Origin: Hyperoodon ampullatus
Taxonomy: Eukaryota; Chordata; Mammalia; Artiodactyla; Ziphiidae
Reading direction: 5' to 3'
Assembly: GCA_949752795.1 (NCBI GenBank)
Contig: OX457068.1
Coordinates: 55,704,516 to 55,768,515 of the forward strand
Length of the DNA stretch: 64,000 bases
Shown here: positions 11,740 to 24,173 of the stretch, piece after piece
Numbering within the stretch: position 1 is the first letter of the stretch
How the letters are laid out: each line of letters begins with the position of its first letter
Made by a program: the position numbers and the translations under genes
The notes under the pieces: generated by a model
What the model was told of the DNA's origin: nothing
The model's database searches: none
What the model saw: only the letters and a program-made list of their open reading frames with translations

Positions 11740-14700
11740 ACTGGATGAGTATAACAGACTCTCTGCTTCTGGAATTCAGTGAAGTGCATGCACCCCTCAA
11801 AGAGAGGTACTGATAACTCAGTTGGGGAAAGGGGCTGCTCTCAGGGTTGAAGCTGGAGCAGTGGTTGAGTGTGCTGTGAAAGTCACTGACTTTACCCCCA
11901 TTTCCAGAAAAAAGTGAGCTCACAGTTCCTCCTAAGTCCACTCTCTAGATTGGTGGTCACTGCTTAACAGTAAACCTGGAGGACCTGTGGGAGGAAAGGA
12001 GAATGTACATCAAATTAGAACTTAGATTCATCCATGTGGAGAACCTTCTCTCATTCCATGTTGCCTTTCACATCTGTCCTGTAGAGTTTGGGGGTGAGTC
12101 AGGACGCAAACTAAGAAGTTCACCTGGCTCTGGAACACTTCTATCTCTTGAGTTACATTCAGAAGAAGTTTTCATCAGAAAAAAATGAAGACTTTAATGG
12201 TACTAAATTGTTCTTACTCTTTTCTGCTTCCCCTTTTAAAATTCAGGCATGATCATTTCCTGAATGGCAATACTACTGGGAGAATGAATCTTTGTAGATT
12301 CAACTGGTACTTGTAGACGAAATGAATATCCTTGTGTGAAAGACAAAATTCACCAGATAATTAAGGAGATGATTTTATTCATGTTATTGAATAAGGAGAA
12401 TGTTCATAAATGAGGAACATCTCAATGAAAAGAAAGAGTGCCTGTGTTCTAACAGAAGCAGGTAGATGAGGGGTGATCCACGAGTCTCATGGGAGTATAT
12501 GAAAGACTGAAGACGGGTCATATATTAAGATATGCAAAGGTAGAGTGGTCCTTTGTAGTTAGCTGAACACAAAAGGGTAGGGAGATGTATTAAATATCAG
12601 TGTTTTCTGGCAGCGTAGAGCTCAGGTAAAGTTTGATATTGTCATTTTCTTCCAGCTCTAAGCAGAGTTTTTCCACACAGTTCTTCCAGTTCCTCCATCT
12701 CCATCTTTGCCCTTTTCACCCTTATTTCTTTAGTTGCCAACCCGAATTCTCCTTTGATTTTTCTCAGTATGACCTGTTTACACAGATAACATATTTCTGG
12801 TCTAATTATTCTCTTTCTTCCTATCTATTTCATCTAACTGATTCTTAGTTCTGATTGGTTGATGTCTTCTCTTAATATCCTTAATGACTCTCCTTGTCAC
12901 TAAAGAACAATTCCAATACTAAAGTAACAATAATCTTTCACCTAAGTATTCTTTAATAACATAAACCATTGAGCCTTGCTTGCCTTTCTCATGGTGAAAG
13001 AGAATTTCCCCAATTCTTGACAAATACTGCTGGACCTCTTGACACAAAATCTATCCAGAGTTGGGAAGAACTCTGACAAAAATGATCAGTTACAAAGGAA
13101 AATAGTGTACTTAACTTCCAATTTCACCAAAGACATATCAGGAGGTGATCAAGACTGAGCAATAACTTGACAGCAGAGAGGTTATTATTAAGTATTAGGA
13201 CAGGTTCTCAAGTATGGTTATGAAAAGAGGAGAAATTTCCAGGCCACAGAAATCCATCACCTTAAGCAAACATAATATGTACTAATATTTCTTTAATAAA
13301 ATATATACAGAGAGGAACATGCTTGTTATATAGAATCCCAACCATAACACAGTAGTTTTTTTTACATCCCACATCCCAGTGACATGATATTACTTTCCAG
13401 TTGTATCAGCGTGTCTCTTGCTTTCATCCCTGGATACTTAGAAGTAGAGGCATTGAATTAGGAGCGGAACTCTAGCCATAGGTTTAAGATCTTAGTTAAC
13501 TTTCTCTTCTTTTCTTTCCTGTAAAAACATTTTAGAGTACATTCGAACATTGTTACCTTGTTACTGAATGGGTTATTTTATTGGATAAGTGTTTGGTATT
13601 GTTGCTGTTATTGGGAGGGCAGCTTTTCATTCATTTTTTAAAATGAATTCAGTGCTAACACATGATATCTTTAAAGTACTGTGCTGACCTCTGAATGTGC
13701 ATCTGTGGCCATAGGTCTTTTATATGTCCTAAACCTGCATGTTTCTGAACTTTTATATCCCTATGCAAATAAAATGCAGCTACAAGGATTCACACATCTA
13801 CATCCACAGCCTATTACACTCTTAAGGACTCTTCATTGTCTTCCATTTATGCAAATAAAATCTCCTTGTTTTTCATCTGCTAAGTAAGCTTTAACATAGA
13901 AATACAGAGAAGAGAAAAACAATGAATGCCACCCCACCCTACCACACACAACCCCAATCTGCTGGGTTTAAAGGAAAATCCACCATTTGCTTTAATTGTG
14001 TACACCAAGCATTTTGCAGTGAAACACCCCTACAGTGTGTTCTAATGGTTTCCCATTTGGGGAAAGAGAATGTTACAGAGGGGCACTGGCTCTTCCCATG
14101 CCTGTCCCTGAGCCATTTTAAAAGGAGTAAAACATGCAGGAAAATGTTCAATGGATTTTACAGCAAAACATCATGGTGCTGTTATAAGCTTCCTTGTGGG
14201 AAACGGTAATGTGTATTCATATAAACACAATGGGGTTGAACATCACATCATATTCATTCGGATGCCTCCCAGTACCCAGGCAACTCACACACAAATGTCA
14301 ATTTGCTTCCCCCCATAGCTCTCAGCAACTGAGGTTCCCGCACCCTCTCAGACCCTATTGCTGCCCAGCAGCTCAAGGAGCAATTGAATCTTTCTTTCAT
14401 AAACACATCCTCACTCCTACCATTGATCAGAAATTTGCTCAGTTTTCATACCTATCTTTCTAGTTAAGAATCAGCCTAAGATTATGATAATGATGAATAA
14501 CCTTCTCCAATTTTTTTAACCCCATAAGAGTAACAGTTCTTATTTTTTCACAAAATTTCAGAAAAGCAAAACAAATAGAAAATTAAAACAAAACCCAAAC
14601 CTAAGAATAACAAAGAAACAAGCACTAATGGCACAAGTGCAATGGTCAAGGAGAGAAAACACAGATTCAGATACCCAGCTAGAACCTGCATTTGGCAATG

Positions 14701-15351
14701 TATGGATTTTACGGATACTAATTAAAAAAAAAAAAAAAGAAAAGAACCTTTAACTGCTAAACATCTTAGCATGTTCAGATAACTGGGGTGAATACTCAGC
14801 TGTGGGTATATCAAGGCAGCTGGCCATGATGGGTTGATTTTCAGACCATGATTCTAATTAATGAGAGGCTAGTCCTGGTTCTCCCACTACCAAGTTAATC
14901 TGAATAAAAAACAGTAATTGAGTGTAGAGACTAATCTTGACACACTGACTTTTCCTAAACAAAATGTCATGGTTTGTGGTCTGCAAGATAAGAATAGCTA
15001 TATATGACCTAATATCCACCAAGAACTTTGGAGAAAATCATATGAAGTTAAATCAACTGCAGAATATATCCCTCTATACATATGTTAAGCCACAACCTAC
15101 CTAGAATCTTGCAAGTAGAAGAGATTCAAAATATCGATATTCCAACTCTAACAGCATCCAGGCTAATGTCTGCTTAATCAAGAAAGAAGACATATAGTAA
15201 AATGGGCTTGAGCCTGGAGTAAATATCCAAATTCTTATAACAGATTATTTTTGAATCACACCTCTTGGATTTCTGACTGCGTTAGTTGGTCAGTATTTTA
15301 TATGTGTTAATTTTGTATCATCATAGATACCTAAGCTCATGAAAGCAGGTA
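11740..15351. other. Single-copy non-coding DNA
   Basis: No gene, RNA gene or clear repeat is supported across 3.6 kb. The longest open frames (95 codons at 13922-14209; 89 at 14194-14463) overlap frames on the other strand and show no domain. Two identical octamers, each within ATGCAAATAAAA, lie at 13763 and 13849. A 14-base A run occurs near 14725-14738. Confidence 0.5.
13763..13856 (+). promoter_or_regulatory. Pair of octamer motifs (ATGCAAAT)
   Basis: Exact POU-factor octamers occur at 13763-13770 and 13849-13856, 86 bases apart, each followed by AAAA. The octamer is an established binding site for Oct/POU proteins. In AT-rich DNA a pair can arise by chance, so function is only a possibility. 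Confidence 0.2.
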
Positions 15352-16120
15352 TAAAAAAGAATGAAATAATGCTATTTACAGTAACATGAATGGATGTAGA
15401 GATTATCATACTAAGAGAAGTCAGAAAGAGAAAGACAAATACCATATGATATCACTTATATGTGAAACCTAAAATATGATACAAATGAACATATTTATGA
15501 ATCAGAAACAGACTCACAGACATTAAAAACAAACTTATCATTACCAAAGGGGCAAGGGGGTAGGGAAGGGATAAATTAAGAGTTTGGGATTAGCAGATAT
15601 AAACTACTGTACATAAAATAGATAAACAACAAGATCCTACTGTATAGCACTGGGAACTATACTTAATATCCTGTAATAAACCACAATGGAAAAGAATATA
15701 AAAAAGAACGTATGGGACTTACCCATTCACGCAGTGGTTAAGAATACACTTGCCAGTGCAGGGGACACGGGTTCGAGCCCTGGTCTGGGAAGGTCCCACG
15801 TGCCATGGAGCAACTAAGCCCATGTGCCACAACTACTGAAGCCACTGTGCCTAGAGCCCGTGCTCCACAAGAGAAGCCACTGCAATGACAAGCCTGTGCA
15901 CCACCATGTAGAGTAGCCCCCACTCACTGCAACTAGAGAAAACCCGCATGCAGCAACGAAGATCCAATGCAGAAAAAAATAAATAAAATTAAATCTTAAA
16001 AAAAAAGAACTCTGTCTAGATCTGTTAAAAAAAAATGTACATGTATGTATAACTGAATCACTTTGCTATATAGCAGAAACTAACACAACATTGTAAATCA
16101 ACTATATTTCAATAAATAAA
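15352..16120 (+). mobile_element. L1 3' end, interrupted by a CHR SINE
   Basis: The last part of L1 ORF2 (AAGAATGAAATAATGCTATT, then AGAGAAGTCAGAAAGAGAAA near 15414-15433) is followed by the 3'UTR. The latter shows ACTGTATAGCACTGGGAACT near 15638 and, after the SINE, TAACTGAATCACTTTGCTAT and AACATTGTAAATCAACTATA near 16090. It ends near 16120 in AATAAATAAA. The copy is 5'-truncated and cannot encode protein. The CHR SINE sits at 15710-16000. Confidence 0.88.
15710..16000 (+). mobile_element. CHR SINE (long type) nested in L1
   Basis: The tRNA-like head starts near 15714 (GGGACTTACCCATTCACGCA), with a good box B (GGGTTCGAGCCCTGG at 15769-15783). The longer 3' body includes AACTAAGCCCATGTGCCACA and CACTCACTGCAACTAGAG. 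The tail is AATAAA-rich with a final A run. The direct repeat AAAAAAGAAC is found at 15700-15709 and 16001-16010, and L1 sequence resumes after it. The SINE is therefore younger than the L1. Confidence 0.9.
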
Positions 16121-16803
16121 CACTGATCATTCTGAAAATAAATTATAATTTTCTCTAGCATTGAATATATAAAGCTGAAAAAGTTGCTGCTTTCACCTTT
16201 AAGAAGCTCAGGTATCTTTAAGGGAAGGAAAGATATACATAAATTGTTTGATTATGGCTGATCATCTTTTTAATAGTCCTGCATAAAAATTACAGTGATA
16301 ACCTAAAGAAAAAGATGAACACTTCTCAGGGCAAAGGATACAGAGAGGATTCAGGAAGGATCAATAACCAGGTGAGCAACTAAGACAGATGTTGGAGCAT
16401 AAAAGTTTGCCATGTTGAAAAAGAAGAGGAGAATGAATGTGCAGAAAGAGGCAAGAAATATTATATATTAGCACTTTCATATAACTATAAACAATTTTTA
16501 AAGGCAAACACAAGAGGGGTAAAAAGGGGGAAGGAAGATGGGAAATAAAACTATATAGGTAGAGGATATTGAAGAGCATAGAAAGAAGGTTTAGACTGCA
16601 TCTTCAATAAGAAGAAACCATTGAACGAATGTATTCCAATCCTCTTTTCCAAGAAAAGTGTTTCCTAAGGTATATCTTTATCCAGGTCATTCTTAGGAAG
16701 ACATGGAATTCTAAGAGGCAAAGTCATGCTTCAACATCCCTTAATCTCACATTCTTTATAAATGTAAATCAAGTTAATTTTCACACCAAAGGAAGTCATT
16801 CAG

Positions 16804-16831
16804 AAAAAAAAAAAAAAAAAAAAAAAAAAAA
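16804..16831. repeat. (A)28 homopolymer
   Basis: A run of 28 A. The sequence just upstream does not match a SINE or L1 that I know, so it is not clearly a retroposon tail. Confidence 0.9.
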
Positions 16832-17681
16832 CACAACCAGTACCTTTTGAAAATTTTATGAGAAGAAGGGAAAAACAATTTCCCTTGGGCTGGGGTAATG
16901 AGGCTGGTGATAAGAAGCAAGTTGTTTGTTTAACCAGTTGATGGTCTGTATTATTAGCATCCAAAGACTTCTTTCTAATTGCCCAACTGAGGCGGCAAGT
17001 TTGCACATAGCTCAGTTCTATTTCTACACTTGGAAATAGTCAGTTTATTGGATATCAGGTTGATTGTCAAATGCAGTCCTATTTGCCTAAAAGATAACCC
17101 CAATGATCCTCTTGAAGTAAAAAAGTAAATAACTCTAAAACATCATATAAAATTCTTTAAAATCTCTCCTCCCCCCTCAAATGAAGTGAAGGCTAGAAAC
17201 CAGGGAGGTAACTGGGTGCAAAAGTCTGTTTGAATTCTGAATATTTCAGCCTAAATCATAGATCAAGACATGAAGGTAGGCTAATTCAAGGTGGAGAGTC
17301 TAATAAAGGATCACTCCATAAGGTTAGGAACCCAAAAGGGCTGCACCTAAGGCACAAAAGAAGACTTTAAGAAAGGCTGTCTGTACTTTGGCACTGGATA
17401 GATGGAAAAATAAAGAAAATATCCCTTGAGAATATATAATCACAAGACAGCCTTCATGTAGGTTTATGGTCTTATTTTATTCTTCTTGTGTGATCTGAAA
17501 AACCTCAAGTAGAGACCTGAATTTGAAATATTCCTGAGCTGGCAGTGCCCTTCCACCTCCACCCAACACATACCCCCCATCAATGACTATATTCAATTAT
17601 AATTCATCTGTGTCAGAATGATACTTTTACTAAGGACTTGAGAATTCCCATAATGTGTTAATGAGAATGAGAAGCTCAAAG

Positions 17682-17684
17682 TAT

Positions 17685-17726
<42 letters not shown>

Positions 17727-17742
17727 TACATATATATATATT
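17682..17742. repeat. (CA)n-(TA)n compound microsatellite
   Basis: About 12 CA units are followed by about 11 TA units and a second short TA run. Confidence 0.95.
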
Positions 17743-17789
17743 GGGCACTTTGTGAGTTAAAAATAGAAGAACAACAAATAGTAGGATCA

Positions 17790-18300
17790 GAATCATAAAG
17801 ATTAGATATTACAATTATCAGACACAAAATATAAGATAACTGTGTTTAATATAGTAAACAAACAAAAAGATGTTTAAAGATAAGAGTAAGAAACAAGAGG
17901 TTATATATTATTAATTTAACTTAGAGTAATTGGAATTGGATACATTAAATAAATAAAACATTTGAAAAATAAAAGCTCAATTGATGCATTAAGAGAAGAT
18001 TAGATACTATTAAAGGGAAAATTGGAAACATGAAAGATAGACAACCCATTTTTTTTTGTTTTATTGTAATACAGCTTGGAGAGAGACAGAGGATAGTAAA
18101 TATAAGAGAGTCAAGAGTCATGCAAGATAGAGTAAAAAAAAAATCTAGCATGAATGCAATCAGAGTTTCAAGAAGATATAATAGAATGAGAAAGAAGCTA
18201 AATTGGAAGTAAGAATGCCTGAAAATATGAAAATATACATGAGATTTTTTTGAAAGACAGAAATCCTTTGATCAAGGAATCCCAAGCAATATAAATGTTC
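17790..18300 (+). pseudogene. Relic of an old L1 ORF1 region
   Basis: An A-rich stretch keeps the order of segments of old mammalian L1 ORF1. Examples are AAAAGCTCAATTGATGCATT followed by AGAGAAGATTAGATACTATT ('aaaaactcaatggatgggtttaacagcagattagacaca'), then GAAACATGAAAGATAGACAA, then AATGCAATCAGAGTTTCAAG ('gtctaatcggagttccagaa'), and AATCCCAAGCAATATAAAT near 18279. ORF1 encodes the RNA-binding coiled-coil protein of L1. Here only a 60-codon basic frame (18030-18212) survives. The family assignment is by eye. Confidence 0.5.
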
Positions 18301-19345
18301 AGGTGGTGTCTGGTGCTCAGACTAACATCCTCACATTCACACATTTTAAATGACATTCTCACAAACTCAGAATTCCAAAATATCCATTTTTTTTCCTAGC
18401 TAAAATACATCATTTGCATTTACTTTGTTCTTGCAGTGGTAATAGAGCGATCCTTTAAATTACTGATAAAGGGAGTTTAAAATTTCAGAATCCAGAAGGC
18501 CAGAAGTTAGATAACATGTCAGGTCCATGAGATTTCTAAAATATTTTAAAGGAGGAAAATGGAACTATTTGAACAGATTTCCTCCCATCCTTGATAAGAG
18601 CACATTTTCTGTTGCCAATGGCCTGCTGTTTCTTTCCTTCCTACTTTGCTTTTCTGGCCAAACTGGAAGTGATAAGATGTCCCAAGCAGGTTTACAACAT
18701 TGATCAGGCAGGATTCATATAAACCTTGATCCCTAATCATTCATCAGTACATAAAATTGAAGCAAGAAAAGAGAAAATTTGATGTACATTTTCTCTGGGT
18801 CCCAAGAAAACAAGGACTTGACGATGAAGGCAGAGGGACAGTTCATTTTCTTGCTGAGGCTGGATCACACTTCAAAAACAAAACCTGATATTGGTGATCT
18901 TTTTGTTACTCCAGAAAAATCTTAGTTTTCTTAAGTTGATTAGATATTTGTTACAGAGAAAAAGTTAAGCACCAATTTTTTTTTTTTTTTTAATTTTGGA
19001 GATGAAGAGGAAGGTAGAAATAGAACAATTGACTGGAATTCTTGATGTATTTTTTTTGGTGTATTATTTTTATAAAGTGATTTTTAAAATGTATATATTT
19101 GAGGATGCCCAAGACAAATGAGGTAAAATCCACACCCTAATTATTCAACTTCATTCAGCACCTTTGATTATGAAACATGCCTGTTTTTTTTAGCAGAGTG
19201 CAAGTTAAACAAAAAGATGTGTTCATATGTATTTATCTTTCTTTAAACTCTATCTTAAGCTTTACACCAGCAGTCCCATCACACTCTTCTTGACTTTTCC
19301 AGCCCACATTGATTTATTGCTCTGAACTTCTACCATACATATTTT
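18301..19345. other. Single-copy non-coding DNA
   Basis: I see nothing supported here. A 16-base T run is at about 18977-18992. Confidence 0.5.
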
Positions 19346-19360
19346 TATACTATTCACTTT

Positions 19361-19661
19361 TTTAATAAATATATATATTTATTTACTTATTTATTTTTGG
19401 CTGCGTTTGATCTTTGTTGCTGCACGTGGGCTTTCTCTAGTTGCAGTGAGTGGGGGCTACTCTTTGTCGTGGTGTGGGGGCTTCCCATTGTAGTGGCTTC
19501 TCTTGGTGCAGAGCACAGGCTCTAGGCACACGGGTTTCAGTAGTTGTGGCACACGGGCTTAGGTGCTCTGTTGCATGTGGGATCTTCCCAGACAAGGGAT
19601 TGAACCCGTGTCCCCGTACTGGCAGGCTGATTCTTAACTACTATGCCACCATGGAAGTCCC
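19361..19661 (-). mobile_element. CHR SINE (long type)
   Basis: On the minus strand the SINE starts near 19661 (GGGACTTCCATGGTGGCAT), has a box B-like GGGTTCAATCCCTTG near 19592-19606, and ends in an AT-rich tail at 19361-19398. The target-site duplication is 15 bases with one mismatch: TATACTATTCACTTT at 19346-19360 and TATGCTATTCACTTT at 19662-19676. It is non-coding; the 89-codon plus-strand frame is antisense. Confidence 0.92.
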
Positions 19662-19676
19662 TATGCTATTCACTTT

Positions 19677-20429
19677 CTTGTCTACATTGTACCTTATTTT
19701 TATGCCCTGTTTATTTTGAGTACATTTCACATGTGACACATTTCAAGTCCTTGAAGACCAGAAACCATGAATACTACTTTAGACATCCCAAGTGCCAAGG
19801 AAAAATTGGTCCTTCAGGAAGTACTCCACACACCCCTGTCTCAGATTATACTGCAATGGTTTATTGAATAAGTTTTATTTATAGAATTAATGCATGTTAT
19901 AAATAACAGATCCAATTTTAATAAATGCATCATAATCCCTAAGCTGGAAATTGCTACTATTTAATAGTCACACCCCGAATGTTTTTCTTAAGAGAATTGT
20001 GACTTTCCATGTAAAAATTTATAAAAAACAAAACAAAAAAAACCCAGTTTCTGCCTTCAAGAAATAGACAATTTATTTAAGCAATATCATCAGTAACATA
20101 CCTGTAGAAGATAAGGACAGTCTACTTTAGCATCGATAGATAGTTCAAAAGGAGTCTTTACAAATTAAAATGGGTTTTAAAAGGTTTTTTTAGTTTCACA
20201 TTTGACAAATATGAACTAGTGTTACCCAATGTTGCCCATAATTAAAGTAAATGAGAGAGCAAAAGCAATTATTTTGTTCATCAAATGATTGATTGCACCA
20301 GTTTGAAGCCACCAAGTACAGGATTAAATATTCTCTGAAATTATCAGAATTGTATAATGAGGGAGTGGGGAAGTTAAGGATGGATGAACCAAATCCTCTT
20401 TCAAGTTTAATAAACATGTATTAAAACAC
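19677..20429. other. Single-copy non-coding DNA
   Basis: No supported feature. It contains several poly(A) and poly(T) stretches. Confidence 0.5.
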
Positions 20430-20565
20430 AAGTTTCATCAAATACTATTTACTTGATTTGGGATAAATTGCTTAAATGATATTTGAGTTTCAGTTTCCTC
20501 ATGTCTAAAATGGGAAGAATGACTACTTTGTAGAATTGTTTTGGAGAGCATATAACCTAATGAAA
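20430..20565 (+). mobile_element. MIR SINE fragment
   Basis: TTGATTTGGGATAAATTGCT then GAGTTTCAGTTTCCTCATGT and CTAAAATGGGAAGAATGACT follow the order of the MIR core ('gaccttgggcaagttactt ... cctcagtttcctcatctgtaaaatgggga'). Confidence 0.75.
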
Positions 20566-20799
20566 ACCAAGGTGTCATCATGATCTGAAGCACAGTAGAC
20601 AATAAAGTCATTGCCACATAAATGAGCCATCTTTTTTAAATAGCTTACAAAATAAACATGGCCCTTGCCTTTTCTATTAGATGTATCAATCACTGTGACT
20701 TCCATTACCACAGCCTATTCAAAGAAATCTGCTCTGTCCATAGGTCTATTTGAGGCAGGAGTCCCAGCCAGCCTTGTTTTGTACCACTCCCTGGATATG
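20566..20799. other. Single-copy non-coding DNA
   Basis: No feature is supported in this interval next to the L1. Confidence 0.5.
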
Positions 20800-22434
20800 T
20801 TTTTTTTTTTTTTAATCTTTATTATATTTTGGGCTATAATTGATTTACAATGTTGTGTTAGTTTCAGGTGTACAGCAAAGTGATTCAGTTATACATATAC
20901 ATATATCTATTATTTTTCATATTATTTTCCCATTTAAGTTATTACAAAATATTGACCAGAGTTCCCTGTGCTCTGCAGTAGGTCCTTGTTGGTTATCTAT
21001 TTTAAATATAGTAGAGTGTATATGTCAATCCCAAACTCCCAACTTATCTCTCCCTACCCCCACCTTTCCCCTTTATTAACCACGTTTTTGTTTTCTAAGT
21101 CTGTGAGTCTGTTTCTGTTTTGTAGATAAGTTCATTTGTATCATTTTTTTCAAGATTCCTCATATAAGCAATATCGTATGATATTTTCTTTATCTGTCTG
21201 ACTTACTTCACTTAGTATGATAATCTCTAGGTCCATCCGTGTTGTTGCAAATGGCATTATTTCATTCTTTTTAATGGCTGAGTAATATTCCATTGTATAT
21301 ACGTATGACATCTTCTTTATATATTCAACTGTTGGTGGACTTGTATAGACACAAAAGACACTGAATAGCCAAAACAATCTTGAGAAAGAAAAATGGAGTT
21401 GGAGGAATCAGGCTCCCTGATTTCAGACTATACTACAATTCTACAGTCATCAAAACAGTATGGTACTGGCACAAAAACAGCAATATAGATCAATGGAACA
21501 GGATAGACAGGCCAGAAATAAACCCATGAACCTATGGTCAATTAATCTACAACAAAGGAGGCAAGTCTATACAATGGAGAAAAGACAGCCTCTTCAATAA
21601 ATGGTGCTGGGAAAACTGGACAGCTATGAATAAAAGAGTAAAATTAGAACGTTGTCTAACACTATACACAAAAATAAACTCAAAATGGATTAAAGACCTA
21701 AACGTAAGACTGGATGCTATAAAACTCTTAGAGGAAAACATAGGCAGAACCCTCTTTAACATAAGTCACAGCAATATCTTTTTCGATTCATCTCCTAGTA
21801 CAATGAAAACAAAAATAAACAAATGAGACAATTAAACTCGAAACCTTCTGCACAGCAAAGGAAACCATAAACAAAATGAAAGGCAATCCACAGAATGTGA
21901 GAAAATATTTGAAAGTGATGTGACTGACAAGGGATTAACCTCTGAAATTTACAAATAGCTCATGAAGATCAATATCAACAAAACAAAACAAAACAAAAAG
22001 CAAACAAACAAACCCAATCAAAAATTGGTCAGAAGTCTTAAGTAGACACTTCTCCAAAGAAGACATACAGATGACCAAGAGGCACATAAAAAGAAGCTCA
22101 ACATTGCTAATTACTAGAGAAATGCAAATCAATACTACAGTGAGATATCACCTCACAACAGTCAGAATGGCCATCATCAAAAGGTCTACAAACAATAAAT
22201 GCTGGAGAGGGTGTGTAGAAAAAGGTACCCTACTACATTGTTAGTGGGAATGTAAATTGGTACAGCCACTATGGGGAACAGTGTGGAGGTTCCTTAAAAA
22301 CTAAAGGTAGAACTACCATATGATCCAGAAATCTCTCTCCTGGACTTATATCCAGAGAAAACCATGGTTTGAAAGGATACATGCACCCCAAATTTCATTG
22401 AAGCACTCTTTACAATAACCAAGACATGGATATA
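20800..22434 (-). mobile_element. 5'-inverted (twin-primed) L1
   Basis: Two L1 pieces are joined head to head. Segment 20800-21340 is the L1 3' end on the minus strand, starting with a poly(T) run (20800-20813, the poly(A) tail). Segment 21341-22434 is the adjoining upstream part of ORF2 on the plus strand. In a normal L1 the plus piece would end (CCAAGACATGGA, 22419-22430) only about a dozen bases before the minus piece begins (GTCCACCAAC read on the minus strand, ending near 21331-21340). That is the signature of twin priming. TGGATATG at 20792-20799 and TGGATATA at 22427-22434 may be a short imperfect target duplication. The ORF2 pieces are broken and non-functional. Confidence 0.88.
21341..22434 (+). 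pseudogene. L1 ORF2 C-terminal fragment (inverted part)
   Basis: This part reads like the region of L1 ORF2 after the reverse transcriptase. It includes ATAGATCAATGGAACAGGAT, TAGACACTTCTCCAAAGAAG near 22043-22062 and TCATCAAAAGGTCTACAAAC. Its longest frame, 66 codons at 21626-21826, encodes the segment around LKTKINK-like residues. A run of (AAAC)-type repeats (about 21979-22010) has grown inside it. Confidence 0.8.
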
Positions 22435-23815
22435 CGTTTCTGGATGAACATTCCTCTAGACACAAAGGCAGTCATTCCTTAGACTAACAAAAATTGCTGA
22501 GTAGTTTGATATGAACCATCTGTCCAATGGGAAACAAGTTGGAGCAACTGGATTCTTTCTTTCAGGAAACTGAATAGAGAAATAGAGGGGGTTAAAATCA
22601 GTCAGTTATGAGAAGCTTACCGTGAATGCAGTTCCCTAGTTAGAGTAGGGAGTGAGGAGTTGTGAACAAGTCTATATGAAGAGAAAGCTGGAGATGGAGT
22701 AGAAAACATATGTAAAGAGGCAGAAAAATAGAGAGTGAAAGCTAAGAGGACCAGGTAAATATGCAAGGAATAGAGAGAGAAGTAGGAAGACCAGACATTA
22801 AAAAAGAAGCAAAGATTGAGGGAGGAGCCAAATTGAAAACTGGGAAGAAAGCCTACTGAAGATTTTGGCCATTGCTCTTTTCTCTTGGAGTTCCAGGAAA
22901 GTAGATTATATTAAACTCCTCTCTCCCACCTTCCCCACCCTAGTATTCCCTGACCTAGTGTAAATTAGTTTCTTGTAACAAAGTGATACTTTCTGTCTAA
23001 CTAAAATGACTTTGAAACATTTTAGGACATAGAAGATCTATGTAGCAAATAAATGAATTAAAATGACACAGGAATGTCATCATTGCATTAATTCCCTTCC
23101 ACTCCTATGTGTCACAGCATCACCACCTCCCTGCATTTGCTCATGTCGTCCCTACATATGACAAATGTTTTTTTCACTTCTCTCCAGCTATTTATATCCT
23201 ACCTATTTATAAAATTCCCAGTTGAAGCTTCCCCATCTTCCTGAACGCTCTGCTTATATAAATATCACTTAAATAAATTCCTTAAACAGTTTTCATACTT
23301 AATATTACCATATATTATCTCTTACACCTAATCTTGCATTGCTAGTTAATGCATTGTTTTTGTTTATTTGTTTGTTTACCAAATCTATGTGTATATATCT
23401 AATCCATCACCAAAAAATATATTTTCTGAGTGTGGGAACTGAGGCAGTTGAATTTTTTGAAATCCCTTTATCTTTATCACATGATGTCACTGAAGGGCAG
23501 TACAGAAAAAAAAAAAAGCATGAGTGAATAAATAAAAATCAAATGAAAGAAAGAGTGAATAAATTTAGTATGGTCAAAATACTGATATAAGATTGCTTAT
23601 AGGAACTGTACAGGAAAGTTTCTTTTTTTTTTTTAAATGAGAAAAGGAGTAGGTAGCATTTGTGCAATCATTCTTTTGAGACTGGGTTCCTTGATTAATC
23701 CTACAGAGGTTGTTGTAATTATGATTATTACCATCAAAAAATGTTAGTTGCAAAAATCTATTTTAGGCACTATATTGTAATAATTTCAACTTATCATACC
23801 AATGCAAGATTCTTT
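22435..23815. other. Single-copy non-coding DNA
   Basis: No gene is supported. A purine-rich segment lies at about 22676-22860. The pyrimidine-rich segment 23090-23350 may be a very old L2 piece, but the match is too weak to call. Confidence 0.5.
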
Positions 23816-23830
23816 AAAAACTTCCAGTGT

Positions 23831-24158
23831 TGGGACTTCCTGGTGGTCCAGTGGTTAAGAATCTGCCTGCCAATGCAGGGGACAAGGGTTCGATCCCTGG
23901 TCCAGGAAGATCCCACAAGCCGTGGAGCAACTAAGCCCATGAGCCACAACTACGGAGTCGGCACACCACAACTACTGAGCCCATGGGCTTAGAGACTGTG
24001 CTCGGTAACAAGAGAAGCCACCACAATGAGAAGTCTGTTAACCACAAGGAAGAGTACCACCACTCACTGCAACTAGAGAAAGCCCATGCACAGCAATGAA
24101 GACACAACTCAGCCCAAAAATATATAATAATAATAATAATAATAAATAGTAATAAAAT
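23831..24158 (+). mobile_element. CHR SINE (long type)
   Basis: The head is GGGACTTCCTGGTGGTCCAG (23832-23851), with an intact-looking box B GGGTTCGATCCCTGG (23887-23901). The body includes AACTAAGCCCATGAGCCACA and CACTCACTGCAACTAGAGAA. It ends in a (TAA)n tail. The direct repeat AAAAACTTCCAGTGT at 23816-23830 matches AAAAACTTCCAATGT at 24159-24173 with one mismatch. An internal duplication of the GAGCC(C)A segment makes this copy slightly longer than its relatives. Confidence 0.93.
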
Positions 24159-24173
24159 AAAAACTTCCAATGT

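Larger units (their letters stand above)
16121..17789. other. Single-copy non-coding DNA with A-tract and microsatellite
   Basis: No gene or dispersed repeat could be supported apart from the simple repeats listed separately. Small open frames here are chance. Confidence 0.5.

Noticed and set aside
23881..23910. tRNA-like box B sequences that could suggest a tRNA gene
   Set aside because: All belong to CHR SINEs; none folds with the conserved anticodon arm and acceptor pairing of a functional tRNA.
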